Below, one piece after another: positions 35,962 to 44,186 of a stretch of 64,000 bases of DNA. The DNA comes from Frankia nepalensis (GTDB lineage: Bacteria; Actinomycetota; Actinomycetes; Frankiales; Frankiaceae), in NCBI RefSeq assembly GCF_016786325.1, contig NZ_JADWYU010000097.1, forward strand, positions 90,684-154,683. Reading direction: 5' to 3'. The notes below the pieces were generated by a model that had not been told where the DNA came from, did no database searches, and saw nothing but the letters and a program-made list of their open reading frames with translations. The translations under genes were made by a program, and so were the position numbers. Every line of letters starts with the position of its first letter. The first letter of the stretch is position 1.

Positions 35962-36777
35962 TCAGGTCCCGGTGAAGACGGGCTCGCGCTTCTCCAGGAA
36001 GGCCACCGGGCCCTCGACCGCGTCCCCGGAGCGCATGACGGCGTTGCCGTACCGCTCCTCGATCGGCCAGGCCTCCGCCTCGGGCAGGCACTCGGTGTCG
36101 CGCAGCGTCGCGAGGATGGCCTTCACCGCCAGCGGGCCGTTGCGGGCGATCCGGTCGGCGATCTCGCGAGCCTTCGCCAGTGCCTGCCCGTCCGGCACCA
36201 CGTGGTTGACCAGTCCCAGCTCGTGGGCGCGGCGCGCGGGCAGGTCCTCGCCGGTCAGCAGCATCTCGGCGGCGACCGCGTAGCCGATCTGCCGGCGCAG
36301 CCGCACCGCCGACCCGGCCAGCGGGAACAGCCCACGCTGCACCTCGGTCACGCCGAACACGGCGCTCTCCCCGGCGACCCGGATGTCGGTGCCCTGCAGG
36401 ATCTCGGTGCCGCCGGCGCGGGCGAACCCCTCCGCGGCCAGGATGATCGGCTTGGCCGGTCGGCGCTTCTTCAGGAACGCCTTCAGCGTGATGCTCGGGT
36501 CGTCCTGCAGTCGGCTGATCCACTCGTTGTCGCGCACGCCGGCGCGCAGCCGGCCGATCTCGGCCAGGTCCATCCCGGCGCAGAACGTCGGGCCCTTCCC
36601 GGTCAGGATGCCGACCCGCAGCGAGTCGTCCTCGTCGAGGCGGCCCCAGGCGTCGTAGAGGCGGCAGAGCACCTCCGCGTTCGTCGCGTTGCGCTTCTCG
36701 GGCCGGTTCAGTGTCACGGTCAGCACCGGCCCGTCGGCCTCGACCAGCACCAACGGCTCCGCCCCGGACTCGCCCAC
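35962..36777 (-). CDS. Enoyl-CoA hydratase/isomerase (crotonase) family protein
   Basis: A 271-aa crotonase-fold enzyme. Oxyanion-hole residues lie in TFCAGMDLAE and ARAGGTEILQGTD. Glu in AGGTE and Glu in FGVTEVQRGLFP match the two catalytic glutamates of hydratases, so hydration of an enoyl-CoA in beta-oxidation is likely. I prefer GTG 36777 because GGAGGAGGG lies 7 nt upstream; ATG 36795 would add six residues. A KstR-type 14-mer (36804-36817) is just upstream, pointing to steroid or isoprenoid side-chain breakdown. It is the first gene of a minus-strand trio. Confidence 0.9.
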   Translation of the reverse strand: MGESGAEPLVLVEADGPVLTVTLNRPEKRNATNAEVLCRLYDAWGRLDEDDSLRVGILTGKGPTFCAGMDLAEIGRLRAGVRDNEWISRLQDDPSITLKAFLKKRRPAKPIILAAEGFARAGGTEILQGTDIRVAGESAVFGVTEVQRGLFPLAGSAVRLRRQIGYAVAAEMLLTGEDLPARRAHELGLVNHVVPDGQALAKAREIADRIARNGPLAVKAILATLRDTECLPEAEAWPIEERYGNAVMRSGDAVEGPVAFLEKREPVFTGT

Positions 36778-36803
36778 GCGCCCTCCTCCAGCCATCACCC
36801 AAC

Positions 36804-36817
36804 TAGAACGTGTTCCA
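36804..36817. promoter_or_regulatory. KstR-type operator upstream of the enoyl-CoA hydratase
   Basis: TAGAACGTGTTCCA matches TnnAACnnGTTnnA and differs from the site at 35141 by one base. It lies 27 nt before the preferred GTG start of the hydratase. Both sites are also followed by the shared string TTGGGTG in the minus-strand reading direction. Confidence 0.65.
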
Positions 36818-36926
36818 CCGGCTGGTTCCGGACGATATGCCACCCCTGCCCCGCCCACAAGTCGCCCCGGCCATGGCCGCGCCAGGGCGGGAGGGCTGCC
36901 AGACAGGGAGGGTGGGGACCGCCCGA

Positions 36927-37697
36927 TCAGGCAACGGGTGGCTGGGCGGCGGTGTGGTCGGCGTCGGTGTGGTCGACGGTGGCGAACCAGCGGACCCAGC
37001 GGCGCTGGCCGGGGGTTTCGACGGCGCGGGGGCGGTAGTGGCGGCGGGTCCAGGCAACCGCGTCGTCGGCCGGGTGGCCGGCGAGGATCGCCATGCAGGC
37101 GATGACCGTGCCGGTGCGGCCGTTGCCGCCGCCGCAGGCGACCTCGACGCGCCGCCCGGCCCGGGCGAGCTCATAGGTCTGTGTGATGGCCTTCGCCGCC
37201 GTCTGGGCGTCACGAGGGGTGCGGAAGTCCGGCCAGTCGAGCCACAGCATGTCCCAGCGGACCTCCTGGATCGGCAGCCGGCCTCCCGCCGGATCCAGGG
37301 TGCCCGCCCGATCGGCGGCAGGGTCCCCTCCGGACCGGCGGAGCCCTGGGTTCCAGCCGGATCGGCGGAGCCCGGGGTCCCTGTCGGATCGGCGAAGCCG
37401 ATCTGGGAGATCTGCTGGAAGCTCTGCGGGGAGGTCTGCTGGAAGGTCGGCGATCGCGGAAGTCGGGACGCCGATCTGGGAGGTCGGCGATCCAGGAGGA
37501 ACTCCCGGCTCCGCCGTGCCGCGCCGCGCGGCACCGCGCCGCGGCAGCCCGCGTGACCTGCCAAGATAGAGCCCGAACTCCGGTGTCGAACCGTCTGGCA
37601 GCCCCTCCCGTCGCCCGCGCCCTCGAACCAGGGTCCCATCAGGCAGCTGGATCGCTCCGCTCAGTGGTGCACTCACACTCGTAGTGTGCACGGTCAC
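36927..37697 (-). CDS. Protein-tyrosine/dual-specificity phosphatase-like protein with repeat insert
   Basis: About 256 aa from GTG 37697 (TTG 37742 and GTG 37691 are alternatives). The phosphatase loop CGGGNGRT holds Cys188 and Arg194, and the WPD general-acid motif is present as DWPDF (Asp157), so it should be active. Histidine before the Cys is replaced by Ala. An insert of about 85 residues (LPADLPAELPADLPD; repeated RRSxxxPGL) splits the N-terminal GAIQLPDGTLV region from the catalytic half and is built from 24- and 27-bp DNA repeats. Substrate unknown; it is a single gene divergent from the aldo/keto reductase. Confidence 0.75.
   Translation of the reverse strand: MTVHTTSVSAPLSGAIQLPDGTLVRGRGRREGLPDGSTPEFGLYLGRSRGLPRRGAARRGTAEPGVPPGSPTSQIGVPTSAIADLPADLPAELPADLPDRLRRSDRDPGLRRSGWNPGLRRSGGDPAADRAGTLDPAGGRLPIQEVRWDMLWLDWPDFRTPRDAQTAAKAITQTYELARAGRRVEVACGGGNGRTGTVIACMAILAGHPADDAVAWTRRHYRPRAVETPGQRRWVRWFATVDHTDADHTAAQPPVA
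37330..37410 (-). repeat. Three 27-bp tandem repeats in the phosphatase gene
   Basis: Units 37330-37356, 37357-37383 and 37384-37410 share the core CGGAYCGGCGRAGCC and encode RRSxxxPGL-type nonapeptides on the minus strand. A second pair of about 24 nt sharing TCTGCTGGAAG follows near 37411-37455. Confidence 0.85.
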
Positions 37698-37891
37698 CAC
37701 CGACCGCCATCGCTCGGCCGGTAAGTCTTGAGATAACCGCAAAACTGTCGCCTCATGTAATTAATTGATTTCGTCGGGCGGCTTGGGGGAGCGGCCGGCG
37801 GATGGCCCTACCGCGTGCGTCGCGGCGGCCAGGCGCGCGCGCATTGGAGGGTCGGGGCGCGCGGGGCGGCGTGTTGGCGTTGACTAAGAGC

Positions 37892-38899
37892 ATGCGGTAT
37901 GTGACCGGGCCGGTGGCCGAGCTCGCGGGTGGGAAGAAGATCTCGAAGATCGGGCTGGGGACCTGGCAGTTCGGCTCGAAGGAGTGGGGATACGGCCAGG
38001 ACTACGCCGAGAAGGAGGCTCCCCGGCTGGTCGGGCGGGCGCTCGAGCTCGGGATCACGCTGATCGACACGGCCGAGATCTACGCCTTCGGGCGCAGCGA
38101 GCGGATCGTCGGGGAGGCGCTGCGCGCGGCCGGGCCGGCCGCCGAGGGCGCGTTCGTCGCGACGAAGATCCTCCCTGTCCTGCCGGTGGCGCCCATGGTG
38201 GAGCAGCGCGGCGTGGCCAGCGCGCGTCGGCTCGGCGTCCGGCGGATCGACCTGTACCAGGTTCACCAGCCCAACCCGCTGATCAAGGACGGCACGACGA
38301 TGGCCGGCATGCGCGGGCTGCGCGAGGTCGGGCTGGTCGAGGCGGTCGGCGTCTCGAACTACTCGCTCGCCCGCTGGCAGGACGCGGAGGCGGCGCTCGG
38401 CGCGCCGGTGCTGTCCAACCAGGTCGAGTACAGCCTGCTGCGCCGTTCGCCCGACGAGGCGCTGATCCCGTACGCGGAGCGCGCCGCCAGGCTGGTGATC
38501 GCCTACAGCCCGCTCGCCCAGGGACTGCTCTCCGGCCGCTACGACGTGACGAACCGGCCGGAGGCCGGGATCGTCCGGACGAGAAGCCCGCTGTTCCTGA
38601 CCGAAAACCTGGCCCGGCTCACGCCGCTGCTGGACGTGCTGCGCGAGGTGGCCGCGGCGCACGACGCGACCTGCGCGCAGATCGCGCTCGCCTGGGCGAT
38701 CCACCGGCCATGCGTCGTCGCGATCCCCGGGGCGTCCAGCGTCGCCCAGCTGGAGGCGAACGCGGCCGCCGCCGAGATCGACCTCACCGACGACCAGTAC
38801 ACCGCGCTGACCGACGCGGCCACGAAGTTCGTCCCGCTGACCGGCGCGTCCGCCTGGGCCGCCGTCGCCGCCGAGCGGCTCCCGTTCCGGATCCGCTGA
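37892..38899 (+). CDS. Aldo/keto reductase
   Basis: A 335-aa NADPH-dependent TIM-barrel oxidoreductase. The tetrad is visible: Asp and Tyr in DTAEIYAFGRSE, Lys in FVATKI and His in YQVHQPN. The cofactor site follows in IPGASSVAQLEANAAA. It belongs to the AKR11/YajO-like group of short-chain carbonyl reductases; substrate unknown. ATG 37892 (MRYVTGPVAEL) is preferred over upstream in-frame codons because homologous sequence starts there and TAAGAG precedes it. An AT-rich stretch at 37757-37775 in the 194-nt spacer may hold its promoter. A 27-bp duplication covers its stop codon. Confidence 0.9.
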   Translation: MRYVTGPVAELAGGKKISKIGLGTWQFGSKEWGYGQDYAEKEAPRLVGRALELGITLIDTAEIYAFGRSERIVGEALRAAGPAAEGAFVATKILPVLPVAPMVEQRGVASARRLGVRRIDLYQVHQPNPLIKDGTTMAGMRGLREVGLVEAVGVSNYSLARWQDAEAALGAPVLSNQVEYSLLRRSPDEALIPYAERAARLVIAYSPLAQGLLSGRYDVTNRPEAGIVRTRSPLFLTENLARLTPLLDVLREVAAAHDATCAQIALAWAIHRPCVVAIPGASSVAQLEANAAAAEIDLTDDQYTALTDAATKFVPLTGASAWAAVAAERLPFRIR

Positions 38900-38942
38900 C
38901 CCGGGCGGGCGTTCGGGATCCGCTGACCCGGCCGGGCCAGGT
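38889..38942. repeat. 27-bp tandem duplication across the aldo/keto reductase stop codon
   Basis: GGATCCGCTGACCCGG occurs at 38889-38904 and 38916-38931, a 27-nt period. The first copy contains the functional TGA (38897-38899); the second repeats it after the gene and ends at the stop of the convergent gene. Confidence 0.85.
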
Positions 38943-39496
38943 CAGCCGGACTGCTCGGGCTCCTCAGGGTCCCAGACCAGGTGGAAGGGCGGCCGGACGC
39001 CGGTGGAGTGGTGCACGGCGGCTTCCAGGGCCTTGCGGACCCGCTCCTGCGGAGGGAGGTCGCCGCTGCCGTGCAGCGAGCCGCAGGCGAAGTCCTCGCC
39101 TGAGCCCACCGCCAGGTAGTCGTCGACGCTGCGGCCGATCTGGAAGTCCGAGTCGATCTGGTAGAGGTGGCCCTGGATGCCGACCAGGAAGCACCCGCCG
39201 CTCTCGTTGCCGGACTCGTTGCGGGCGTAGCCGCCGTCGCGCAGGCAGTCGCGGACCGCGGCGACGAAGTCCGTCGCCATGAACCGGTCGAGGTCCCAGG
39301 TGTGCGGCACCGGCGGCAGAAGGCTGTAGCGCAGTAACTGGCCCATCCGGAACGAACTGGTGAACCCCATGATGTACGGGCCGTTACGGAAGACCTTGGT
39401 GTCGGCCCGGACGGTGATGGCCCATCCCGCCACGCCCGCGCTGTCGCCGCCGATCACGACCCGCCCGTTCTGCTCCACCCCGACGATGCAGGTCAC
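38942..39496 (-). CDS. HslV/proteasome-like Ntn-hydrolase family protein
   Basis: A 184-aa protein resembling proteasome beta/HslV Ntn-hydrolases. With GTG 39496 the product begins Met-Thr-Cys-Ile-Val, and Met removal would expose Thr1, the catalytic nucleophile; VVIGGDSAGVAG and VRADTKVF match the conserved strands with Asp17- and Lys33-type residues. The later part (YLAVGSGEDFACGSL) fits the GSG turn of the fold. No HslU ATPase is nearby, and many such actinobacterial proteins are of unknown substrate. It begins 19 nt after the fdhD stop on the same strand, so the two probably form an operon. Confidence 0.75.
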   Translation of the reverse strand: MTCIVGVEQNGRVVIGGDSAGVAGWAITVRADTKVFRNGPYIMGFTSSFRMGQLLRYSLLPPVPHTWDLDRFMATDFVAAVRDCLRDGGYARNESGNESGGCFLVGIQGHLYQIDSDFQIGRSVDDYLAVGSGEDFACGSLHGSGDLPPQERVRKALEAAVHHSTGVRPPFHLVWDPEEPEQSG

Positions 39497-39515
39497 GGAG
39501 GCGGACTCTATCGGC

Positions 39516-40505
39516 TCACGTCGCCGGATGTCCTGGCATTTCGGCGCCCCCGGCGACCCCACGCGCGGCGTCGCCAGGCGCCGTGTCGTCGCCAGGCGCG
39601 GTGTCGTCGGGAGACGCTGTGTCGCCAGGCGACGCCGGGCCGGCGCCCTCGGCGCCGGCGGCCGGGCCGCCGGTGTCGACGAGCACCCGGTGGGCGCCGG
39701 TGTAGACGTTCATCGAGTCGCCTCGCAGGAAGCCGACCAGCGTCATCCCGCTGTCCGCCGCCAGCTCGACGGCCAGCGCCGATGGCGCCGACACGGCGGC
39801 GAGCATCGGGATGCCGGCGAGCAGCGCCTTCTGGACCAGCTCGAACGACGCCCGGCCGCTGACCAGCAGCACCCGGCCGCGCAGCGGCAGCAGGCCGTCG
39901 CGGGCCGCGGCGCCGACGACCTTGTCGACGGCGTTGTGCCGGCCGACGTCCTCCCGGACGAGCTCGATCCGCCCGGCGGCGTCGGCGAGCGCGGCGGCGT
40001 GCAGCCCGCCGGTGGTAGCGAACAGCCGCTGGGCACGGCGCAGCGCGGTCGGCAGCCTGGCGAGCACCGCCGCCGGGACCCGCAGGGGGTCGTCGGAGAC
40101 CCGGTAGCGGGCACGCATCGTGATCGCGTCGATGCTCGTCTTGCCGCACAGGCCGCACGAGCTGGTCGTGTAGAACGACCGGGCCGCCGCGGCCAGGTCC
40201 GGCTCCGGCACCGCCGCGTCCAGCGCCAGGTCGAGCACGTTGTAGGTCTGGCGGCCCTCGTCGTCGGTCCCGGCGCAGTACCGCATCGACCGGACGTCGC
40301 CGGACGCGCCGATCAGCCCCTCGCCGACGAGGAAGCCGACCGCGAGGTCCATGTCGTCGCCCGGGGTGCGCATGGTGACCGCGAGCGGCCGGCCGTGTAC
40401 CCGGATCTCCAGCGGCTCCTCGCCGACGACGGTGTCCACCTGGACGGCGGGCGGCGCGCCTACCGTCACCCGCACCACCCGCCGCCGCGTGCTCGCTCGT
40501 CCCAT
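39516..40505 (-). CDS. fdhD: Formate dehydrogenase accessory sulfurtransferase FdhD
   Basis: A 329-aa FdhD. The essential loop is Cys117-Gly-Leu-Cys120 in TTSSCGLCGK, and the conserved core includes GDDMDLAVGFLVGEG, REDVGRHNAVDK and VSGRASFELVQKA. FdhD moves sulfur from a cysteine desulfurase to the molybdenum cofactor of formate dehydrogenase before insertion. The formate dehydrogenase itself is not in the window. The last 45 residues are a Pro/Asp/Thr-rich tail (repeated PGDTA/PDDTA) built from 18-nt DNA repeats and are dispensable-looking. ATG 40505 is preceded by a G-rich ribosome site. Confidence 0.95.
   Translation of the reverse strand: MGRASTRRRVVRVTVGAPPAVQVDTVVGEEPLEIRVHGRPLAVTMRTPGDDMDLAVGFLVGEGLIGASGDVRSMRYCAGTDDEGRQTYNVLDLALDAAVPEPDLAAAARSFYTTSSCGLCGKTSIDAITMRARYRVSDDPLRVPAAVLARLPTALRRAQRLFATTGGLHAAALADAAGRIELVREDVGRHNAVDKVVGAAARDGLLPLRGRVLLVSGRASFELVQKALLAGIPMLAAVSAPSALAVELAADSGMTLVGFLRGDSMNVYTGAHRVLVDTGGPAAGAEGAGPASPGDTASPDDTAPGDDTAPGDAARGVAGGAEMPGHPAT
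39570..39623 (-). repeat. 18-nt tandem repeats in the fdhD 3' end
   Basis: Units 39570-39587, 39588-39605 and 39606-39623 follow the pattern GTCGCCAGGCGCSGTGTC, with the third more diverged and a partial fourth behind it. They encode the Asp/Thr/Ala/Pro tail of FdhD. Confidence 0.85.
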
Positions 40506-40731
40506 GCCCCCCACTGTCCACCAGCCCTCGACGGGAGCCCAGGGGCCGGCACGGGCGGATCCCCACCGACCGCCCCGCCCCCACGGCGGCCCGCTGAGCC
40601 GGCCCGGGCCGGACAGCCGCCGAGGCCGACAACGGACCGACGCGCCGGGGTCATGTGGCCTGGGCGGGTCCGATCGTGAGCATCGCGATTGCGCGGCGAT
40701 CGGGACGCCGCCGCGTGCGACACTGCGCAGC

Positions 40732-42216
40732 GTGGCCATCACCGGCTCCCGACGCCCCGAGCTCCCGGCGGATCCGCCGGTGGGGCTCGGCGCGGGCCAC
40801 GCCTCGCTGCGCCACCGGCTCGTGGCCGGCGACCCGACGGCGCTCGCCGACGGCTACGCCCGCTTCGGCGACCGACTGCTCTCGATCGCCGCCGTCACCC
40901 ACGCCCCGGCCGCCGCGGCCGCGATCGTGCGGGCGGTGCTGGTCGGGCTGTGGGAGCACCCGCTGCGTTACCCGGCCGACGACGGCGAGCTCGCCGAGTC
41001 GCTGGCCGCCGTGACCAGTCGGCTCGCCGCCGAACCGCCGCCGTCGGTGGCCGGCCCCACGACCGACCCGCGTCATCGGGCCCGCCCCACCGGCCCGCTC
41101 GCGAGCCCCACCGGTGGCGAACCCGCCGACCCGCGGGCCGCGCTGCTGTCGGTCGCGCTCGCCCATCGCCCGGCCGTCGCCGCCGCGCCGCCGTGCGCCA
41201 CCGGGTTCGCCGCGTGGACGGCCGCCGTCGACCGGGTGCTCGCCGAGCTGACCGCCGCGGGCTGGGACCGGCCCACCGGCCGGGACGGGCGCTGCGCGCG
41301 CGAGGTGGTCGCCCGCCTGGCGGGGCTGGACGCGGCGGTCGCCACCGCGATCGGGATCCCGGTCGCGGCCAGCCTGGCGCGCGCCGTCTCCGACACGCCG
41401 GCCCAGGGCATCGTCCGCGCGGCCGCCCGCCGCGCGGACGGCGCGGTCGGGGCACCCGAGACCGGCCGGGACACCGGGGCGGTGCCGGGCGGCCGCGCCG
41501 CGCGGCCGGGCGCCCCGGCGCCGGACCGGCCGGCGGCGTACTGGCCGGCCGTGTTCTGGCCGCCGGTCTTCTGGCCGCCCGTGCTGCTCTGGCGCACCTG
41601 GCACGAGGGCGCGCGCGGGCTGTGCGCCTGGCTCGCGGGGCGGGAGCCGGAGAGCGCGCGCCTCCCGGTCGACGCGCTCGGCTGGACGGCGCCGGTCGAG
41701 GACCATCTCACCAGCCGGATGCTCGGCACCTGGCTGGACGGCGGCGCGCTCGCGGACGTGGCCGGGGTTCGGCTGCCCGCGCTCGAGCCGGCCGAGCTGC
41801 GGGCGGTGACGGGGCTGGCGCTGGGCCGGGTACGCGCGGCCGCCGGCGTGACCGGTGGCGTGCTCGCGCTGACGTTGACCAGCGCCATCGCCCGGGACGG
41901 CGCCGGCCCGCCGGGCGGCGCGCTGGACCGCGGCCTGGCGCCGGGCACCGCGGCCCTCGGCCAGCGGGCGCCGAGCGGCGACGCCGTCGTGGCCCGCTGG
42001 CTGGTCGGCCCCGGCCGGGAGCCAGCGGCCGCGCCCGACCGGGCCGCGGACCCGCCGGTGGTGGCCGAGGTGTGCCTCGACGTGGTCGACTTCTGCCTGC
42101 TGGCCGCCGGTCGGCGCACTCCGGCCGAGACCGCCGCGCTCGCCGTCACCGTCGCCGGCGACCCGGCGGCGAGCCGCGCGCTGATCGCCGGCGCCGCTGG
42201 CGTCCTGCCGGCCTGA
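40732..42216 (+). CDS. Degenerate sigma-region-2/MDMPI (maleylpyruvate isomerase-like) mosaic protein
   Basis: About 494 aa from GTG 40732. Residues 15-95 resemble ECF sigma region 2 (RLVAGDPTALADGYARFGDRLLSIA...VGLWEHPLRYP) but lack obvious promoter-binding basic residues, and no region 4 follows. Residues 155-240 look like an MDMPI/DinB mycothiol-dependent domain (GFAAWTAAVDRVLAEL...REVVARLAGLDAAV), and the C-terminus (DFCLLAAGRRTPAETAALAV) fits the MDMPI C-terminal domain. A Trp/Pro stretch repeating FWPPV lies between. It may be a former regulator turned scaffold or a thiol-related sensor; function is unknown. Confidence 0.6.
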   Translation: MAITGSRRPELPADPPVGLGAGHASLRHRLVAGDPTALADGYARFGDRLLSIAAVTHAPAAAAAIVRAVLVGLWEHPLRYPADDGELAESLAAVTSRLAAEPPPSVAGPTTDPRHRARPTGPLASPTGGEPADPRAALLSVALAHRPAVAAAPPCATGFAAWTAAVDRVLAELTAAGWDRPTGRDGRCAREVVARLAGLDAAVATAIGIPVAASLARAVSDTPAQGIVRAAARRADGAVGAPETGRDTGAVPGGRAARPGAPAPDRPAAYWPAVFWPPVFWPPVLLWRTWHEGARGLCAWLAGREPESARLPVDALGWTAPVEDHLTSRMLGTWLDGGALADVAGVRLPALEPAELRAVTGLALGRVRAAAGVTGGVLALTLTSAIARDGAGPPGGALDRGLAPGTAALGQRAPSGDAVVARWLVGPGREPAAAPDRAADPPVVAEVCLDVVDFCLLAAGRRTPAETAALAVTVAGDPAASRALIAGAAGVLPA

Positions 42217-42426
42217 TGGCACGTGCCGGGCCGGCAGGGGGCAGACTTGGTGTCGGTAACCGCCGGCGCGAGGCTGGCCTCGTGACCTGGCCACCGGCCG
42301 CGCGGCGTCGCCGCCGGCGGGCCGGCGGCCTTGTCGGCTGACTGACCCCGGCTGGCGACACGGTCGCCCGGAACGGTAAGAACCCTGATCAGTGACGTAC
42401 GCGGTTCGGTGGGAAGGGCATTCGCT

Positions 42427-43206
42427 ATGGGTATGAAGCGGTTCATGTCTCGGCTCGGCGTGGGAGGCGCCGAGGTGGAGACCGTCCTGGACCGCGACCA
42501 GACGTGGCCGGGTGCCGTCGTCACCGGTACGACGACGGTGACCGGCGGCAAGGTCGAGCAGCAGATCGAGAAGATCCTGGTAGCGCTCGAGGCGACGGTC
42601 GAGGTCGAGTACGACGACTCCACCTACTACGAGAAGGTCGCCTTCGGCACCCAGGAGATCGGCGGCAACCTGCTCGTCCACCCGGGCCAGCAGGTCAGCG
42701 GTCGCTTCGAGCTGCCCGTGCCGTGGCAGACCCCGGTCACCGACGTCGGCGGCTGGCACCTCAAGGGCATGCAGGTCGGCGTGCGCACCACGCTGTCCAT
42801 CCCCGGCGCCCTCGACCCGGGCGATCTGGACCCGATCTCGGTGCACCCGCTGCCGATCCAGGAGGCGGTGCTCGCGGCGCTCGGCGACCTCGGCTTCCGT
42901 TTCATCTCGGCCGACGTCGAGAAGGGCCACGTCGGTGGCTCGAACCTGCCCTTCTACCAGGAGATCGAGCTGAAGGCGTCCGGCGAGTACGCCAGCCGGA
43001 TCAACCAGCTGGAGGTCACCTACCTGGTCGACGACCGCGGCATGGACGTCGTCCTCGAGGCCGACCGCCGCGGCGGGCTGCTGCACTCCGGCGGCGACGC
43101 GCTCAGCCGCTTCCGCGTCGGGTTCGACGACACCGACCGTGGCCATCTGGCCCGTCTGCTCCACGAGCAGCTGCAGGCGCTCGGCGCCCGCCGCGGCTGG
43201 TTCTAG
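42427..43206 (+). CDS. spo0M: Sporulation-control protein Spo0M (arrestin-like)
   Basis: A 259-aa SpoOM-family protein: MKRFMSRLGVGGAEVETVLD, TGTTTVTGGKVEQQIEKILVALE and GQQVSGRFELPVPWQTPVT are diagnostic. Spo0M has an arrestin-like beta-sandwich and, in Bacillus, negatively affects sporulation and cell-cycle control; in actinomycetes its role is little studied. The C-terminal part (DVVLEADRRGGLL...GFDDTDRG) is also conserved. ATG 42427 has GGGAAGG 11 nt upstream; the frame opens further upstream at GTG 42409. It ends 9 nt from a convergent gene. Confidence 0.9.
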   Translation: MGMKRFMSRLGVGGAEVETVLDRDQTWPGAVVTGTTTVTGGKVEQQIEKILVALEATVEVEYDDSTYYEKVAFGTQEIGGNLLVHPGQQVSGRFELPVPWQTPVTDVGGWHLKGMQVGVRTTLSIPGALDPGDLDPISVHPLPIQEAVLAALGDLGFRFISADVEKGHVGGSNLPFYQEIELKASGEYASRINQLEVTYLVDDRGMDVVLEADRRGGLLHSGGDALSRFRVGFDDTDRGHLARLLHEQLQALGARRGWF

Positions 43207-43215
43207 ACCTCCCCG

Positions 43216-43914
43216 TCAGCCCTCGTCGCGGCCGGCGGCGAGGGCGGCGGCGTCCAGCTCCCCGCCGGCGACCGGCATCGCGACCGCCCGGACGACAGCA
43301 TCGGCCGGCCGCGGCCGGCGGTCCCCGCGCGCCCGGTAGATCTCGGCGGGCACCATCGGCCGGGCGGCGGCCGCGTCGGCGAGCTCCCGCCAGCCCGGCT
43401 CGTCCCCCGAGTAGGCGAGCTCCGCCAGCCGGCACACCCGCAGCGCGTAGGTCAGCGGCTCGACCCGCGACACCGCGTCGGCGACCCCGTAGTGCGCGGC
43501 GTAAAGGGCGTTCCAGGCGCGCTGGGCGTGTTCCTCGCGCCGGCCGTCGTCACCCAGCCAGCCAAGCCCCCGCGCTTCCAGCACGGCCTGTACGCGCCGG
43601 CTGGCCGCCGGGCCGAGCTCCGTGGCCGGCTCCCCGGCGAGCAACTGGGCGAGCGGGCCGTGCGCGGCCGAGACGTCGGCGAGCACCGCCAGGTCGAGCG
43701 CCGCGTACCAGCGGGTGGCGCTCGCCGGGTCGGCGAGCCGGCCACCGATCTCGGTGAGCCTGGCCCGCCCGGGCGAGGTCCGCGCCCTGGAGTCGGCGAG
43801 GAAGAACCGTCGGCCCACGGCGGGGCGCTCCGGCGGGCGCGCCTCGTCGGACGGGGACGCGCCGTTCCTATGCTCGGGGTCTTCCTGACGCGCGCAACCG
43901 CGATCGTCGGGCAT
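43216..43914 (-). CDS. Hypothetical alpha-helical protein
   Basis: The 232-aa protein belongs to no family I can name. It is soluble and mainly helical, with a run of amphipathic Ala-rich helices (DPASATRWYAALDLAVLADVSA; EEHAQRAWNALYAAHYGVADAV). The pattern could be a TPR-like or all-alpha scaffold. ATG 43914 follows AGGTGG. It is convergent with spo0M with only 9 nt between the stops. Codon use is typical of the window. Confidence 0.65.
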   Translation of the reverse strand: MPDDRGCARQEDPEHRNGASPSDEARPPERPAVGRRFFLADSRARTSPGRARLTEIGGRLADPASATRWYAALDLAVLADVSAAHGPLAQLLAGEPATELGPAASRRVQAVLEARGLGWLGDDGRREEHAQRAWNALYAAHYGVADAVSRVEPLTYALRVCRLAELAYSGDEPGWRELADAAAARPMVPAEIYRARGDRRPRPADAVVRAVAMPVAGGELDAAALAAGRDEG

Positions 43915-44186
43915 GCGACCACCTATGTGTCCCAGGGGCGGCACCCGGCGGCCCCTGCCCAGCGGGTGTTCCGGTCTCGCGTCCGTCCACCGGCGCTCGT
44001 GCCCTGGCCTCGATCCCGCCGGCCCGGCCGGTACGGGAGATCGTAGTGCTCGCCCGTGACCAGCCAGGACATCCCGTGCTGTCCGCTGCCCGACAGCTCC
44101 GGCCGTACCGCGCGAACCGGGCGGTGCCGCCGGCTCGGCACGGTCATGACCATCACGTCTCGCCTCCGGGCTGTTCGGCGGCTCGG

